This document shows, one piece after another, positions 18,760 to 27,852 of a DNA stretch of 64,000 nt. The stretch is from DAOMFB01 sp963721385. GTDB lineage: Bacteria; Acidobacteriota; Thermoanaerobaculia; UBA5066. The notes under the pieces were generated by a model, which searched no databases, had not been told where the DNA came from, and worked only from the letters and a program-made list of their open reading frames with translations. The first letter of the stretch is position 1. Each line of letters starts with the position of its first letter. The translations under genes were made by a program, and so were the position numbers. The DNA is taken from the NCBI GenBank assembly GCA_963721385.1, contig CAVRJB010000001.1, forward strand, positions 62,001-126,000, written 5' to 3'.

Positions 18760-18811
18760 CTTTGTTCGACGGTGCTTCGACTGATCTCGAGCTCCTCGAA
18801 AGGACTCCCTG

Positions 18812-19690
18812 ATGAAAGGTCCCCAGACGACCCCCAAGCGCGTACTCGGTATCGAACAGGCCCCGCCTCGTCACTGGGTCGGGGACGGCTTTCCCGTCCG
18901 CTCGATGTTCTCGTACGACTCCGCCCCGTCGCTCAGCCCCTTCCTGCTCCTCGACTACGCGGCGCCCTCGGAGTTTCTTCCGGCTCTCAGCCCTCGCGGC
19001 GTGGGCGAGCACCCGCATCGCGGCTTCGAGACCGTGACCGTGGTCTATCAGGGCGAGGTGGAGCATCGCGACTCGACCGGGAACAAGGGCCGCATCGGCC
19101 CGGGCGACGTCCAGTGGATGACGGCCTCCTCGGGCATCGTTCACGAGGAGATGCACAGTCGTGACTTCACCGCGAAGGGCGGCACGATGGAGATGGTGCA
19201 GCTCTGGGTGAACCTGCCCGCGAAGCTCAAGATGTCCCCGCCCGGCTACCAGGACATCCTCGCCCCACGGACTCCCGTCATTCCCCTCGCGGGCGGCGCC
19301 GGTACGGTCCGGGTGATCGCGGGCGCTTTCGGGACGGCCAGGGGCCCGGCACGCACCTTCACGCCGATCGATCTCTGGGACATGAGGCTCGAGGCGAAGA
19401 AGGCGGCAAGGCTCCGGGTCCCGGAAGGACACGCGACGGCGCTCCTCTTCCTGCGCGGGGGCGGGCTCGTCAACGGCGTCGACGCGGTCGAGGAAGGGGA
19501 GCTTGCCGTGCTGGACCGGCACGGAGAAGCGGTCTCGATCGAGGCCGGAGCCGACGCCACCATCCTCCTTCTTTCGGGAGCGCCGATCGACGAGCCCGTC
19601 GTCGGTTACGGGCCGTTCGTCATGAACACCGAGGCCGAGATCCGGAAGGCGCTGGAGGACTATCGAAGTGGCCGGATGGGTCACCTGTGA
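18812..19690 (+). CDS. Pirin family protein
   Basis: 292-residue bicupin. The N-terminal cupin has the metal-binding motif HPHRGFETVT near residue 66 and later a conserved SSGIVHEEMH (residues about 108-117), matching pirins such as E. coli YhhW that have quercetin 2,3-dioxygenase activity. The C-terminal domain contains FGTARGPARTFTPIDLWDM and ends RSGRMGHL. The cellular role of bacterial pirins is mostly undefined (dioxygenase or redox-linked regulator). The divergent HxlR gene and the palindrome over the promoter suggest induction by a quinone or electrophile. Confidence 0.92.
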   Translation: MKGPQTTPKRVLGIEQAPPRHWVGDGFPVRSMFSYDSAPSLSPFLLLDYAAPSEFLPALSPRGVGEHPHRGFETVTVVYQGEVEHRDSTGNKGRIGPGDVQWMTASSGIVHEEMHSRDFTAKGGTMEMVQLWVNLPAKLKMSPPGYQDILAPRTPVIPLAGGAGTVRVIAGAFGTARGPARTFTPIDLWDMRLEAKKAARLRVPEGHATALLFLRGGGLVNGVDAVEEGELAVLDRHGEAVSIEAGADATILLLSGAPIDEPVVGYGPFVMNTEAEIRKALEDYRSGRMGHL

Positions 19691-19696
19691 TCCCGG

Positions 19697-20668
19697 TCAG
19701 TCGAACGCGCTGACCCGCTTCCCGACCTCGATCGTCGCTCCAACGTTGATGACCATCAGGTCTTCGCCGACGACGAGCGGGCCGGAGTAGGTCTTTCGCG
19801 TCGGGTCCTCGAGGTCCTTCGCCGTGGTGGGCGGAGGGACGATGTGGGAGTAGACGGCCAGCCTCGGCTTCACGGCCGAGAAGATGCGGCCGGCGTCCTC
19901 GGGCGTCGTGTGGTGGTCGATGATCCGTTGGGTCAAGGCGGGGTCGCGCATCTGCGAGAGCCGGCGCTCGACGTCGGTGGCGACGACCTCGTGGATCAGA
20001 ACGTCGCACCCTTTCGCATGCGCGATCAGGTTCTCCGAGAAGCGTGTGTCGCCGGAGAGAACGACGGACTTTTCCGCGTAATCGATCCGGTAGCCGTAGG
20101 CGGGCTTCACGGGGCCGTGGTCCACTACGAACGCCGTGATCTTCACGCCGCCAAGCTCGACGACGGCCTCCGGGCCGAGGTCCTTCGCGTCGATCACCGC
20201 GCCCGCGCCGGGAAGGCGCTCGTCCTTGTCGCGGCGCGTCTCGACGTCGAAGACGTAGGCCTTCTCGAGGTTGGCCGCCAGCGCGGCCGTCCCGGGAGGG
20301 CCGTAGAGGCGGAGGGGCGCCTTTCGCCCGAAGAGCCAGCCGGTGAGCCAGAGGTCCGGCAAGCCGACGACATGGTCGGAGTGGAGGTGCGTCAGGAGGA
20401 CGACGTCGACGCCCGCGAGGAGGTCGCGCCCGCCGATTCCGTAGAGGCGCTCCGCGGCGCCCCGCCCCGCGTCGACGAGGACCTTCGTCGACCCCGCCTC
20501 GACGAGGATCGCGGGCCCTCCGCGCGCTTTCGACGGGCGCGGGGTTCCCGTCCCGAGGAGCGTGATCCGGAGCGGGGCGGCCGGCGGGGCCGGCTCCTCG
20601 GCGGGGAGCGGGCGCGCCAGCGCACAGATGAGAGCGATGAAAAGGGTCGTTCCGCGCCGTGGATTCAT
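19697..20668 (-). CDS. Secreted metallo-beta-lactamase-fold hydrolase (RNase Z/arylsulfatase-like)
   Basis: 323-residue exported protein with signal MNPRRGTTLFIALICALARPLPAE. Metal motifs: THLHSDHVVGLPDLW near residue 93, a His in FVVDHGPVKPAYGYR, SGDTRFSENL and a C-terminal SHIVPP. The segment HHTTPEDAGRIF resembles tRNase Z-like hydrolases. Secretion argues against tRNA processing and for a phosphodiesterase or arylsulfatase-like activity. It converges with pirin, 6 bp apart, and is divergent from gamma-glutamyltransferase. Confidence 0.83.
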   Translation of the reverse strand: MNPRRGTTLFIALICALARPLPAEEPAPPAAPLRITLLGTGTPRPSKARGGPAILVEAGSTKVLVDAGRGAAERLYGIGGRDLLAGVDVVLLTHLHSDHVVGLPDLWLTGWLFGRKAPLRLYGPPGTAALAANLEKAYVFDVETRRDKDERLPGAGAVIDAKDLGPEAVVELGGVKITAFVVDHGPVKPAYGYRIDYAEKSVVLSGDTRFSENLIAHAKGCDVLIHEVVATDVERRLSQMRDPALTQRIIDHHTTPEDAGRIFSAVKPRLAVYSHIVPPPTTAKDLEDPTRKTYSGPLVVGEDLMVINVGATIEVGKRVSAFD

Positions 20669-20767
20669 GCGCCGGAGTCTACGGCCTCGGCCCCGCGTGG
20701 CGGCGAGGACGGTCCCGGCGCGCTAGGATCGCGCCGGCCACCCGAGGCGCCGCCCGAGGAGGATCCG

Positions 20768-22636
20768 ATGCCGACGTCGCGAAGGAATCGCGTTCCGGGA
20801 GCTCTTGCCGCGGCCGCTGCCGCTGTCGTAATGACCGCGATCGCGGCAAGCGCCGCGACGAACAAGCCGCCGCTCCACGCCAGCCACTGGCTGGCCGTCA
20901 CGGGGAAGCCGCTCGCGGCCACGGCCGGCGCCATGACGTTCCAGAAGGGCGGTAACGCGGTCGACGCCGCGTGCGCGATGATCGCCGCAACCTGCACGAT
21001 GTGGGACACGCTTTCGTGGGGCGGCGAGACGCAGGCGCTCATCTACAACCCGAAGACCGGCAAGGTCGTCGGCATCAACGCGCTCGGCGTCGCGCCGGTG
21101 GGAGCGACGCCCGAGTTCTTCCGGTCGAAGGGGATGGCGTACCCGCCCGAGTACGGGCCGCTCGCCGCCGTCACGCCCGGCACGCCGGGCGGGATCATGG
21201 TGATGCTGGCCGAATACGGAAAGCTCTCGCTGGCCGAGGTGCTCGCCCCCGCGATCGAGATGGCGGACGGCTATCCGATCGAGCAACAGATCATCACGAC
21301 GATCTCGCGCCAGCGCGACTGGTTGATGAAGTGGCCGGAGTCGCGGCGGATCCTGCTGCCGCGCCCGGGCGACAGGCCGCCTGTGGCGGGGGAGGTCTTC
21401 CGGCAGCCTGACCTCGCGGCGACGCTCCGGAAGCTCGTCGAGGCCGAGAAGCAGGCGCTCGCGGCGGGGAATGGCCGAAAGGAAGCGATTCTCGCAGCCT
21501 ACGACCGCTTCTACCACGGCGACATCGCGAACGAGTTCGCGCGCGGCGCGCAGGAAGCCGGCGGCCTCGTGACGGCCGAGGACCTCGCGCGCTGGCAGGT
21601 CCGGATCGAGGAGCCGGTCAAGACGTCGTACAAGGGGATCGACGTCTACAAGCTCGACTTCTGGACGCAGGGGCCGGCGATGCTCCAGGCGCTGAACATC
21701 CTCGAGCCGATGGACCTCAAGGGGATGGGCTACAACAGCGCGCGCTATATCCACGCGCTCTACCAGGTAATGAACCTGGCGTTCGCGGACCGCGACTTCT
21801 ACTACGGCGACCCGGCCTTCCCGCCGGAGGAGCCGCGGAAGGGGCTTCTCTCGAAGGAGTACGCGAAAGCGCGGGCCGCCGGAATCGACTGGGCGAAGAA
21901 CGACCCGGCCGTGAAGCCGGGAGACCCCTACCCGTACCAGGGGGAGAAGAACCCGTTCGCCGACCTGCTCGAGATGTGGAAAACCGCCCCGGCGAAGACG
22001 CGGGCCGCCGCGCCCGATTCTGCGCGCCTCCGGACGTTCGAGGAGGAGTTCACCGCGGGGACGACGTCGGTCGAGGCCGCGGACGCTGACGGGTGGGTCG
22101 TCTCCGTCACGCCGAGCGGCGGCTGGGTCCCTGCGGTCGTCGCCGGAAGGACCGGCATCGGGATGAGCCAGCGCCTGCAGAGCTTCGTCCTCGACCGGGC
22201 CGACGGCCCGTTCAACGTCCTTACGCCGGGCAAGCGCCCGCGCGTCACGCTGACGCCGACGCTGGCGCTCAAGGGCGGGAAGCCGTTCCTCTGCTTCTCG
22301 GTCCAGGGGGGCGACTCGCAGGACCAGAACCTCCTCCAGTTCTTCCTTAACGTCGTCGAGTTCGGGATGACCGTGCAGGAGGCGACGGAGGCCGCGAACG
22401 TCAACAGCGAGCAGATGCGGAGTTCGTTCGGCGCCCACGAGTCCCGGCCGGGGTATCTGATGATCCACGCCTCGACGCCGCCGTGGGTCCGCGAGGAGCT
22501 GACGAGAATGGGCTACCGGCTCGACGTCCGCGCGAAGACCTCCGGCCCCATCAACGCCATCTTCCTCGACCGCGAGCACGGCACGATGTGGGGCGGTTCG
22601 AGCGACCACGGCGAGGACTACGGCATCGGGTGGTGA
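20768..22636 (+). CDS. Gamma-glutamyltransferase-like (Ntn-hydrolase) exported enzyme
   Basis: 622-residue periplasmic gamma-glutamyltranspeptidase family member with an Ala-rich Sec signal (residues 1-34). The large-subunit start MTFQKGGNAVDAACAM and the VTPGTPGGIMVML block fit the family. The autoprocessing and catalytic Thr is in AGTTSVEAADADGWVVSVT near residue 420, followed by small-subunit motifs LTPTLALKGGKPFLCFSVQGGDSQ. The ATG at 20768 follows GAGGAGG. The family uses glutathione or other gamma-glutamyl compounds; the exact donor here is unknown, and cephalosporin-acylase-like activity is possible. Confidence 0.88.
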   Translation: MPTSRRNRVPGALAAAAAAVVMTAIAASAATNKPPLHASHWLAVTGKPLAATAGAMTFQKGGNAVDAACAMIAATCTMWDTLSWGGETQALIYNPKTGKVVGINALGVAPVGATPEFFRSKGMAYPPEYGPLAAVTPGTPGGIMVMLAEYGKLSLAEVLAPAIEMADGYPIEQQIITTISRQRDWLMKWPESRRILLPRPGDRPPVAGEVFRQPDLAATLRKLVEAEKQALAAGNGRKEAILAAYDRFYHGDIANEFARGAQEAGGLVTAEDLARWQVRIEEPVKTSYKGIDVYKLDFWTQGPAMLQALNILEPMDLKGMGYNSARYIHALYQVMNLAFADRDFYYGDPAFPPEEPRKGLLSKEYAKARAAGIDWAKNDPAVKPGDPYPYQGEKNPFADLLEMWKTAPAKTRAAAPDSARLRTFEEEFTAGTTSVEAADADGWVVSVTPSGGWVPAVVAGRTGIGMSQRLQSFVLDRADGPFNVLTPGKRPRVTLTPTLALKGGKPFLCFSVQGGDSQDQNLLQFFLNVVEFGMTVQEATEAANVNSEQMRSSFGAHESRPGYLMIHASTPPWVREELTRMGYRLDVRAKTSGPINAIFLDREHGTMWGGSSDHGEDYGIGW

Positions 22637-22714
22637 CGGGGGCTCCGACCTCCTGAGGCACGCGCCTTGCGTTTCCTCCCGGACGTTCTCCCGGGAGGAC
22701 GATGGAAGGACGCC

Positions 22715-23263
22715 GTGAAACGAATCGCTCTGGCGGCTCTCGGCCTGCTCTTGCTCGCCTCGCCGGCGCTCGGCCAGCCCGAGACTTCGGACATTCCTCC
22801 TCCTCCGCCCCGGTTCGGAGGGGAACGATTCACGATCGGGGGCTCGTTCGGCTTCGGGTTCGGCACCGTCAACTGGGTGTCGATCACCCCGGAGCTCGGG
22901 TATCTCGTCACCGACCGGCTCTGGGCGGGGGCCTCGGCGTCGCTCCTGTTCTCGAACGACACGAGGTACGACCCCGACTTCAACTCGTTCAACTACGGAT
23001 TCGGGCTCTTTGTCCGCTACTTCGTTTTCGAGGGGCTCTACGCGACCGCGCAGGGAAACTGGTCGAGCGTTGCGGTGAGGACGTTCGGCGGGGAGACCAG
23101 CCGGAGCAGCCAGTCGAACCTCTACCTCGGCGGCGGCTACGCGCAGCAGCTCGGCGGCGGCGCGGCCGTCGTCGTGTCACTCCTCTATGACGTGACCGGG
23201 AACGCCCGGGGCCTGTACGGCCAGCCGCTCGTGTTCCAGCTCGGCGTCGTCGTCGGTTTCTGA
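22715..23263 (+). CDS. Small outer-membrane beta-barrel-like protein
   Basis: 182-residue exported protein. GTG at 22715 is preceded by GGAAGGA and begins a signal peptide (KRIALAALGLLLLASPALG). After a Pro-rich spacer come alternating hydrophobic and aromatic strands with Gly (FTIGGSFGFGFGTVNWVSITPELGY, YGFGLFVRYFVF, LYLGGGYAQQLGGG), ending in LGVVVGF with a terminal Phe, as outer-membrane barrels do. About eight strands fit an OmpX/OmpA-like barrel. No function can be given. Confidence 0.6.
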   Translation: MKRIALAALGLLLLASPALGQPETSDIPPPPPRFGGERFTIGGSFGFGFGTVNWVSITPELGYLVTDRLWAGASASLLFSNDTRYDPDFNSFNYGFGLFVRYFVFEGLYATAQGNWSSVAVRTFGGETSRSSQSNLYLGGGYAQQLGGGAAVVVSLLYDVTGNARGLYGQPLVFQLGVVVGF

Positions 23264-23383
23264 CGCGCCGCCGATTGACGCGCGCCGGCCGTCCGGTCGC
23301 TCTCTCGCCGTGCACGACCTGCACTTTCGCATTCCGGCTGAATGGCCCGTCTCGGCCTGCGCGGCCATGCGAGGATTGGGCAC

Positions 23384-24730
23384 ATGGACGATCCGCTCCT
23401 TCTGCACCGGCTGCAGTTCGCCTTCACCATCCTCTTCCACTACCTCTTCCCGGCCCTGACGATGGGGCTCGCGCTCCTCATCATGATCATGAAGGGACTG
23501 GGGCTCAGGGAGAACGGCGACCGCTGGAACGCCGCCGCCCGCTTCTGGATCCGGATCTTCGGGATCAACTTCGCGATCGGCGTCGTGACCGGAATCCCGA
23601 TGGAGTTCCAGTTCGGCACGAACTGGGCGCGCTTCTCGAACTACGCGGGAAACGTCATCGGGCACACGCTCGCGATGGAAGGGCTTTTCGCCTTCTTCCT
23701 CGAGTCGACGTTCCTTTCTCTTCTCGTCTTCGGCGAGAAGCGGCTCGGCAGGAAGGGCCACTTCCTCGCGTCGGTGGCCCTCTTTCTCGGAAGCTGGCTC
23801 TCGGGCTGGTTCATCATCGCGACGAACGCCTTCATGCAGCACCCGGTCGGGCACCGGGTGGCCGAGGACGGCACGCTCCGCCTTTCGAGTTTCTGGGCCT
23901 TCGTCCTGAACCCGTGGGCCTTCGTGCAGTACGCGCACAACATGATGGCGAGCGTCATGACGGCCTCGTTCGTCGTCGCGGCGCTCGGCGCTTTCTACGT
24001 CCTCGAGGGGCGGCATCTGCCGCAGGCGCGGCTCTTCCTGAAGATCGGAACGGTCGCGGGGCTGATCTCGAGCCTCCTCGTGGCCTTCCCGACGGGCGAT
24101 CAGCAGGCGAAGCTCGTCGCGCGGCACCAGCCGGCCGCCCTCGCCGGGATGGAGGGGCGCTTCGAAAGCGGCCCGCGGGCCGGCTTGAACGTGATCGGAC
24201 AACCAAACGTGAAGGAGCGCCGGATCGACAACCCGATCATCGTGCCCGACCTTCTCAGCCTCCTCGCGTTCGGGCACGTCACGAGCAGCGTGAAGGGGCT
24301 GAACGACTTTCCCGAGTCGGACTGGCCCGACAACATCGCGCTCCTCTACTACTCGTTCCACGTCATGGCGGGGCTCGGGACGCTCCTGATCGGGGTCATG
24401 GCCCTGGCGAACCTGCTGTCGTGGCGCGGGACTTTGGAGCGGTCGGGCCCGATGCTCTGGATCCTGATGCTGTCGTTCCCCTTCCCCTACATCGCGGTTC
24501 TCGCGGGCTGGATGACGGCCGAGCTGGGGCGGCAGCCGTGGCTCGTCTATGGTCTCCTTCGGACGGCGCAGGGGACGAGCCCCATGGTGAGCGCCGGGAC
24601 GACGCTCTTCACGCTGATCGGCTTTTCGGGCATCTACACGGTTCTCTCGCTCCTCTTCTTCTTCCTCGTCTTGAGGGAGATCGCGCACGGGCCGGTCCCG
24701 CGCGGAACGGAGGAGGTGGCCCATGCATGA
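23384..24730 (+). CDS. cydA: Cytochrome bd-type quinol oxidase subunit I
   Basis: 448-residue membrane subunit carrying haems b558, b595 and d, reducing O2 to water. N-terminal RLQFAFTILFHYLFPALTMG holds the high-spin haem His; GHTLAMEGLFAFFLESTF has the haem b595 region with conserved Glu; the QQAKLVARHQPAALAGMEG quinol-loop start and the following short Q-loop are present. The loop is shorter than in E. coli, indicating the short-Q-loop subfamily. The stop overlaps the cydB start region by 8 bp. No small CydX ORF is visible after cydB. Confidence 0.93.
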   Translation: MDDPLLLHRLQFAFTILFHYLFPALTMGLALLIMIMKGLGLRENGDRWNAAARFWIRIFGINFAIGVVTGIPMEFQFGTNWARFSNYAGNVIGHTLAMEGLFAFFLESTFLSLLVFGEKRLGRKGHFLASVALFLGSWLSGWFIIATNAFMQHPVGHRVAEDGTLRLSSFWAFVLNPWAFVQYAHNMMASVMTASFVVAALGAFYVLEGRHLPQARLFLKIGTVAGLISSLLVAFPTGDQQAKLVARHQPAALAGMEGRFESGPRAGLNVIGQPNVKERRIDNPIIVPDLLSLLAFGHVTSSVKGLNDFPESDWPDNIALLYYSFHVMAGLGTLLIGVMALANLLSWRGTLERSGPMLWILMLSFPFPYIAVLAGWMTAELGRQPWLVYGLLRTAQGTSPMVSAGTTLFTLIGFSGIYTVLSLLFFFLVLREIAHGPVPRGTEEVAHA

Positions 24731-25769
24731 GGTCTGGTACGCGATCGTCGTCGGCCTCCTGACGGGCTACGTCGTCCTCGACGGGTTCGACTTCGGCGCC
24801 GGCGCGCTCCACCTTTACGTCGCGCGGTCCGACGCGGAGCGGCGGCGGGTCCTGGCCGCCATCGGACCGTTCTGGGACGGGAACGAGGTCTGGCTCCTCG
24901 CGGCGGGCGGGGCGCTCTTCGTCGGCTTCCCGCGCATCCTCGCCTCGGGGATCTCCGGCTTCTACTTCGCGATCTTCCTCGTCCTCTGGTGCCTGATCCT
25001 CCGCGGCATCTCGATCGAGCTCCGGAGCCACGTGAAAGACACGGTCTGGCGGAAGACGTGGGACATGGGCTTCGGCGTCGCGAGCGTCCTCCTGCCGGTC
25101 TTTTTCGGCGCCGCGCTCGGCAACCTGATCCGGGGCGTCCCCTTGAACAAGGAAGGGTGGTTCGAGCTGGCCTTGTTCACCGACTTTACGGCGACCCCGC
25201 CGGTCGGGATCCTCGACTGGTACACGGTTCTCGTCGGCGTCTTCGCGCTCGCGGCGCTCGTGGCGCACGGCGGAACCTACCTTTCGTGGAAGACGGACGG
25301 TGCCGTGCAGGAGCGGAGCCGCCGGGCCGCACGGACGTCGTACGCCGCCGTGGCGGTTCTCTGGGTCGTCGTCACGCTCGCGACCGCCTCGGTCAACGCG
25401 GATCTCCTTGCCAACCTGTCGCGGCGTCCGCTCGCGCTCTTCCTGGCGGCGCTCGCGCTCGCGGGCCTCGCCGGCGTCTTCGTCTCGCTCGGACGAGGCC
25501 GAGAGCTCCAGGCGTTCCTCTCGTCCTGCGCGTTCCTCGCCGGGCTGTCGATCGCGACGGCGGTCTGCGTCTGGCCGGTGATGCTCCGCGGAACGCCCGA
25601 CGCGTCGCTTTCGCTCACGGCGGCGAACGCGGGAGGCGACCCCGCGGGCCTCGCGGTCGCGCTCCGCTGGTTCTTCGTCGGCCTCCCGCTCGTGGCTGTC
25701 TACTACGTCTTCCTCTTCCGCCACAACCGCGGCAAGGCCGCCGCGGCCGCGGAGGGGGAGGGGTACTGA
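24723..25769 (+). CDS. cydB: Cytochrome bd-type quinol oxidase subunit II
   Basis: 348-residue multi-spanning partner of CydA. Starts ATG 24723 after GGAGGAGG, overlapping cydA. Family landmarks: VVLDGFDFGAGALHLYVAR at residues 17-35, AIGPFWDGNEVWLLAAGGALF near 47, WCLILRGISIELR and GTYLSWKTDGAVQERSRRAA. Ends with a short charged and Ala-rich tail. Together with cydA it forms a terminal oxidase for low O2, complementing N2O respiration encoded upstream. Confidence 0.93.
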   Translation: MHEVWYAIVVGLLTGYVVLDGFDFGAGALHLYVARSDAERRRVLAAIGPFWDGNEVWLLAAGGALFVGFPRILASGISGFYFAIFLVLWCLILRGISIELRSHVKDTVWRKTWDMGFGVASVLLPVFFGAALGNLIRGVPLNKEGWFELALFTDFTATPPVGILDWYTVLVGVFALAALVAHGGTYLSWKTDGAVQERSRRAARTSYAAVAVLWVVVTLATASVNADLLANLSRRPLALFLAALALAGLAGVFVSLGRGRELQAFLSSCAFLAGLSIATAVCVWPVMLRGTPDASLSLTAANAGGDPAGLAVALRWFFVGLPLVAVYYVFLFRHNRGKAAAAAEGEGY

Positions 25770-25816
25770 GGCCAAGCCCCCGCGCGCTGTAGAGTCGCCT
25801 CGATCGAGGTGACGAC

Positions 25817-27517
25817 ATGCAGCTCCTGAACCCCCGCGCCCTCTCCGTCCCGGGGCTCGACCCGGGTTCCCTCGGCCTTCTGCGCGACACCGTCGGGTTC
25901 TTCGAGGCGAAGGGAAAGAAGCGCCTCAAGGACGACGACCGCGACCGCGTCTGGTACCGCGACTTCCTCGACTTCCAGAAGGGGAAGAAGATCTTCGCGA
26001 CGTTCCTGACGCCGACGGCGCTCGGAGGGACCCGACGCCCGGTGGGACACGTACCGCAACTGCGCCCTGAACGAGATCCTCGGCTTCTACGGCCTCGCCT
26101 ACTGGTACACGTGGCAGGTGACGATCCTCGGCCTCGGGCCGTTCTGGATGAGCCGGAACGAGGTGATGAGGAGGCGCGCCGCGGCTCTCCTCGACGCGGG
26201 AGGCATCTTCGGCTTCGGCCTCTCGGAGAAGGAGCACGGGGCCGACATCTACTCGACGGAGATGAAGCTCTCTGGGGCTCCCGGCGGCGGCCATCTCGCG
26301 AACGGCCGGAAGTACTACATCGGAAACGGCAACGAGGCGGCGCTCCTCTCCGTCCTCGGGAAGATGCCCGACGGGAAGGAGTGGGTCTTCTTCGCCGCCG
26401 ACCCGAAGCGACCCGACGTACGAGCTGGTCCAGAACGTCTGCAACAGCCAGTCGTACGTGGCCGAGCTCGCGCTCCACGACTACCCCGGTGCCGGACGAC
26501 GCGATCCTGATCCGCGGCCCCGAAGCGTGGGACGCCTCGCTCAACACGGTCAACGTCGGGAAGTACAATCTCGGCTGGGCCTCGATCGGCATCGGGACGC
26601 ACGCCTTCTACGAGGCGATCACCCACGCCACGCGGCGCCGCCTCTACGGGATGAGCGTCACCGACTTCCCGCACGTGAAGCGGATGTTCACGGACGCCTG
26701 GGCGCGGCTCGTCGCCATGCGGCTCTTCGCCCTCCGCGCGTCGGACTACTTCCGGTCGGCGTCGCGCGACGACCGGCGGTACCTTCTCTACAACCCGGTC
26801 GTGAAGATGAAGGTGACGACGCAGGGAGAGACGGTCGTCGACCTCCTCTGGGACGTCATCGCGGCGAAGGGGTTCGAGAAGGAGATGGTCTTCGAGATGG
26901 CCGCGCGCGACATCCGGGCGCTGCCGAAGCTGGAGGGGACGGTCCACGTCAACATCGCGCTGATCCTGAAGTTCCTCCCGAACTACTTCTTCGCGCCGGC
27001 CGACTTCCCGGAGGTCCCGACGCGCTCAGACCCGGCCGACGACGCCTTTCTCTTCGACCAGGGGCCCGCGCACGGGCTCGCGAAGATCCGCTTTCACGAC
27101 TTCCGGAAGGCGTTCGCGGCGTTCGACCTCCCGAACGTGAACCTCTTCGAGGAGCAGATCGCCGCTCTCGTCCGGTTCCTCGCGAAGCAGAACATCACCG
27201 AGGCACAGCAGAAGGACCTCGACTTCCTCCTGACGCTCGGCGAGCTCTTCACGCTCGTCGTCTACGGCCAGCTCGTCCTCGAGAACGCGAAGCTTCTCGG
27301 CGTCGCGGCCGAGATCGTCGACCAGGTCTTCGACTTCATGGTCCGCGACTTCTCCCGCTTCGCCGTCGAGCTGCACGGCCGGGCGGGAACAACCGCGGAG
27401 CAGGCCGAGGACTGCCTGAAGATGCTGAGGAAGCCCGCGCCGGACGCAGGCCGCGCGGCGCGGATCTGGACGAACGAGATCCTGCCCCTCGCGGGGCTTT
27501 ACGAGATGCGTCCGTAG
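25817..27517 (+). CDS. Acyl-CoA dehydrogenase-family flavoprotein (three frame breaks)
   Basis: About 566-residue protein resembling long acyl-CoA dehydrogenases. The FAD/substrate region GIFGFGLSEKEHGADIYSTEM matches the family's LTEPxxGSD block, followed by NGRKYYIGNGNEAALLSVLG. The middle LGWASIGIGTHAFYEAITHATRR, YNPVVKMKVTTQGE and the helical C-terminal domain fit the fold. Three single-base removals are needed, at 26030 (GG to PDARWDTYRN), 26415 (KRP to TYELVQN) and 26485 (HDY to PVPDDAIL); each shifts the frame the same way. It is longer than the usual 380-residue form and has an extra C-terminal helical part, resembling the large fatty-acid FadE-like group. The substrate is not predictable. 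Confidence 0.82.
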   Translation: MQLLNPRALSVPGLDPGSLGLLRDTVGFFEAKGKKRLKDDDRDRVWYRDFLDFQKGKKIFATFLTPTALGGTRRPVGHVPQLRPERDPRLLRPRLLVHVAGDDPRPRAVLDEPERGDEEARRGSPRRGRHLRLRPLGEGARGRHLLDGDEALWGSRRRPSRERPEVLHRKRQRGGAPLRPREDARREGVGLLRRRPEATRRTSWSRTSATASRTWPSSRSTTTPVPDDAILIRGPEAWDASLNTVNVGKYNLGWASIGIGTHAFYEAITHATRRRLYGMSVTDFPHVKRMFTDAWARLVAMRLFALRASDYFRSASRDDRRYLLYNPVVKMKVTTQGETVVDLLWDVIAAKGFEKEMVFEMAARDIRALPKLEGTVHVNIALILKFLPNYFFAPADFPEVPTRSDPADDAFLFDQGPAHGLAKIRFHDFRKAFAAFDLPNVNLFEEQIAALVRFLAKQNITEAQQKDLDFLLTLGELFTLVVYGQLVLENAKLLGVAAEIVDQVFDFMVRDFSRFAVELHGRAGTTAEQAEDCLKMLRKPAPDAGRAARIWTNEILPLAGLYEMRP

Positions 27518-27560
27518 CAAGATTGACCGGGAATTCCCGCCCGCCTCGAGGAGGTGCCCC

Positions 27561-27722
27561 ATGACCCTCTGCCCCATTGCCCTCGCCGTCACGTGCAAGA
27601 AGTGCCCCGCGTTCTCCTTCTGCCCGCTCAAGACCGTCATCGGAGACGAGAAGGCCGGGCCGCCCGCGGCGAAGAGCGGCTCCCCGTCCGTCCGTTCCGG
27701 CGGCGGCAGGAAAAAGTCCTAG
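27561..27722 (+). CDS. Tiny Cys-rich protein (53 residues)
   Basis: Short ORF with a strong ribosome site (GAGGAGG, 7 bases before the ATG), 43 bp after the acyl-CoA dehydrogenase. The first 24 residues hold four cysteines with spacing C-x7-C-x2-C-x5-C (LCPIALAVTCKKCPAFSFC) followed by PLKTVIGDE; the tail is Ser/Gly/Lys-rich. This pattern could bind one zinc or an Fe-S cluster. I do not recognise a named family with confidence. The strong ribosome site and the ordered cysteines argue that it is real. Confidence 0.6.
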   Translation: MTLCPIALAVTCKKCPAFSFCPLKTVIGDEKAGPPAAKSGSPSVRSGGGRKKS

Positions 27723-27852
27723 GCGGCACTGCCAGCGTCGGATCGCAGACCCCTACGAGATGAACCTCCAGCCGGACGGCGGCAGGAGGCATTGATCGGA
27801 ATCCCCGTCCGGGCATAGTCTGGCAGGTGGGGGGATCCTGCCGAGTTCGCCT

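Noticed and set aside
25770..25816. cydX small subunit gene after cydB
   Set aside because: Only 47 bp, with no ORF encoding a hydrophobic peptide.
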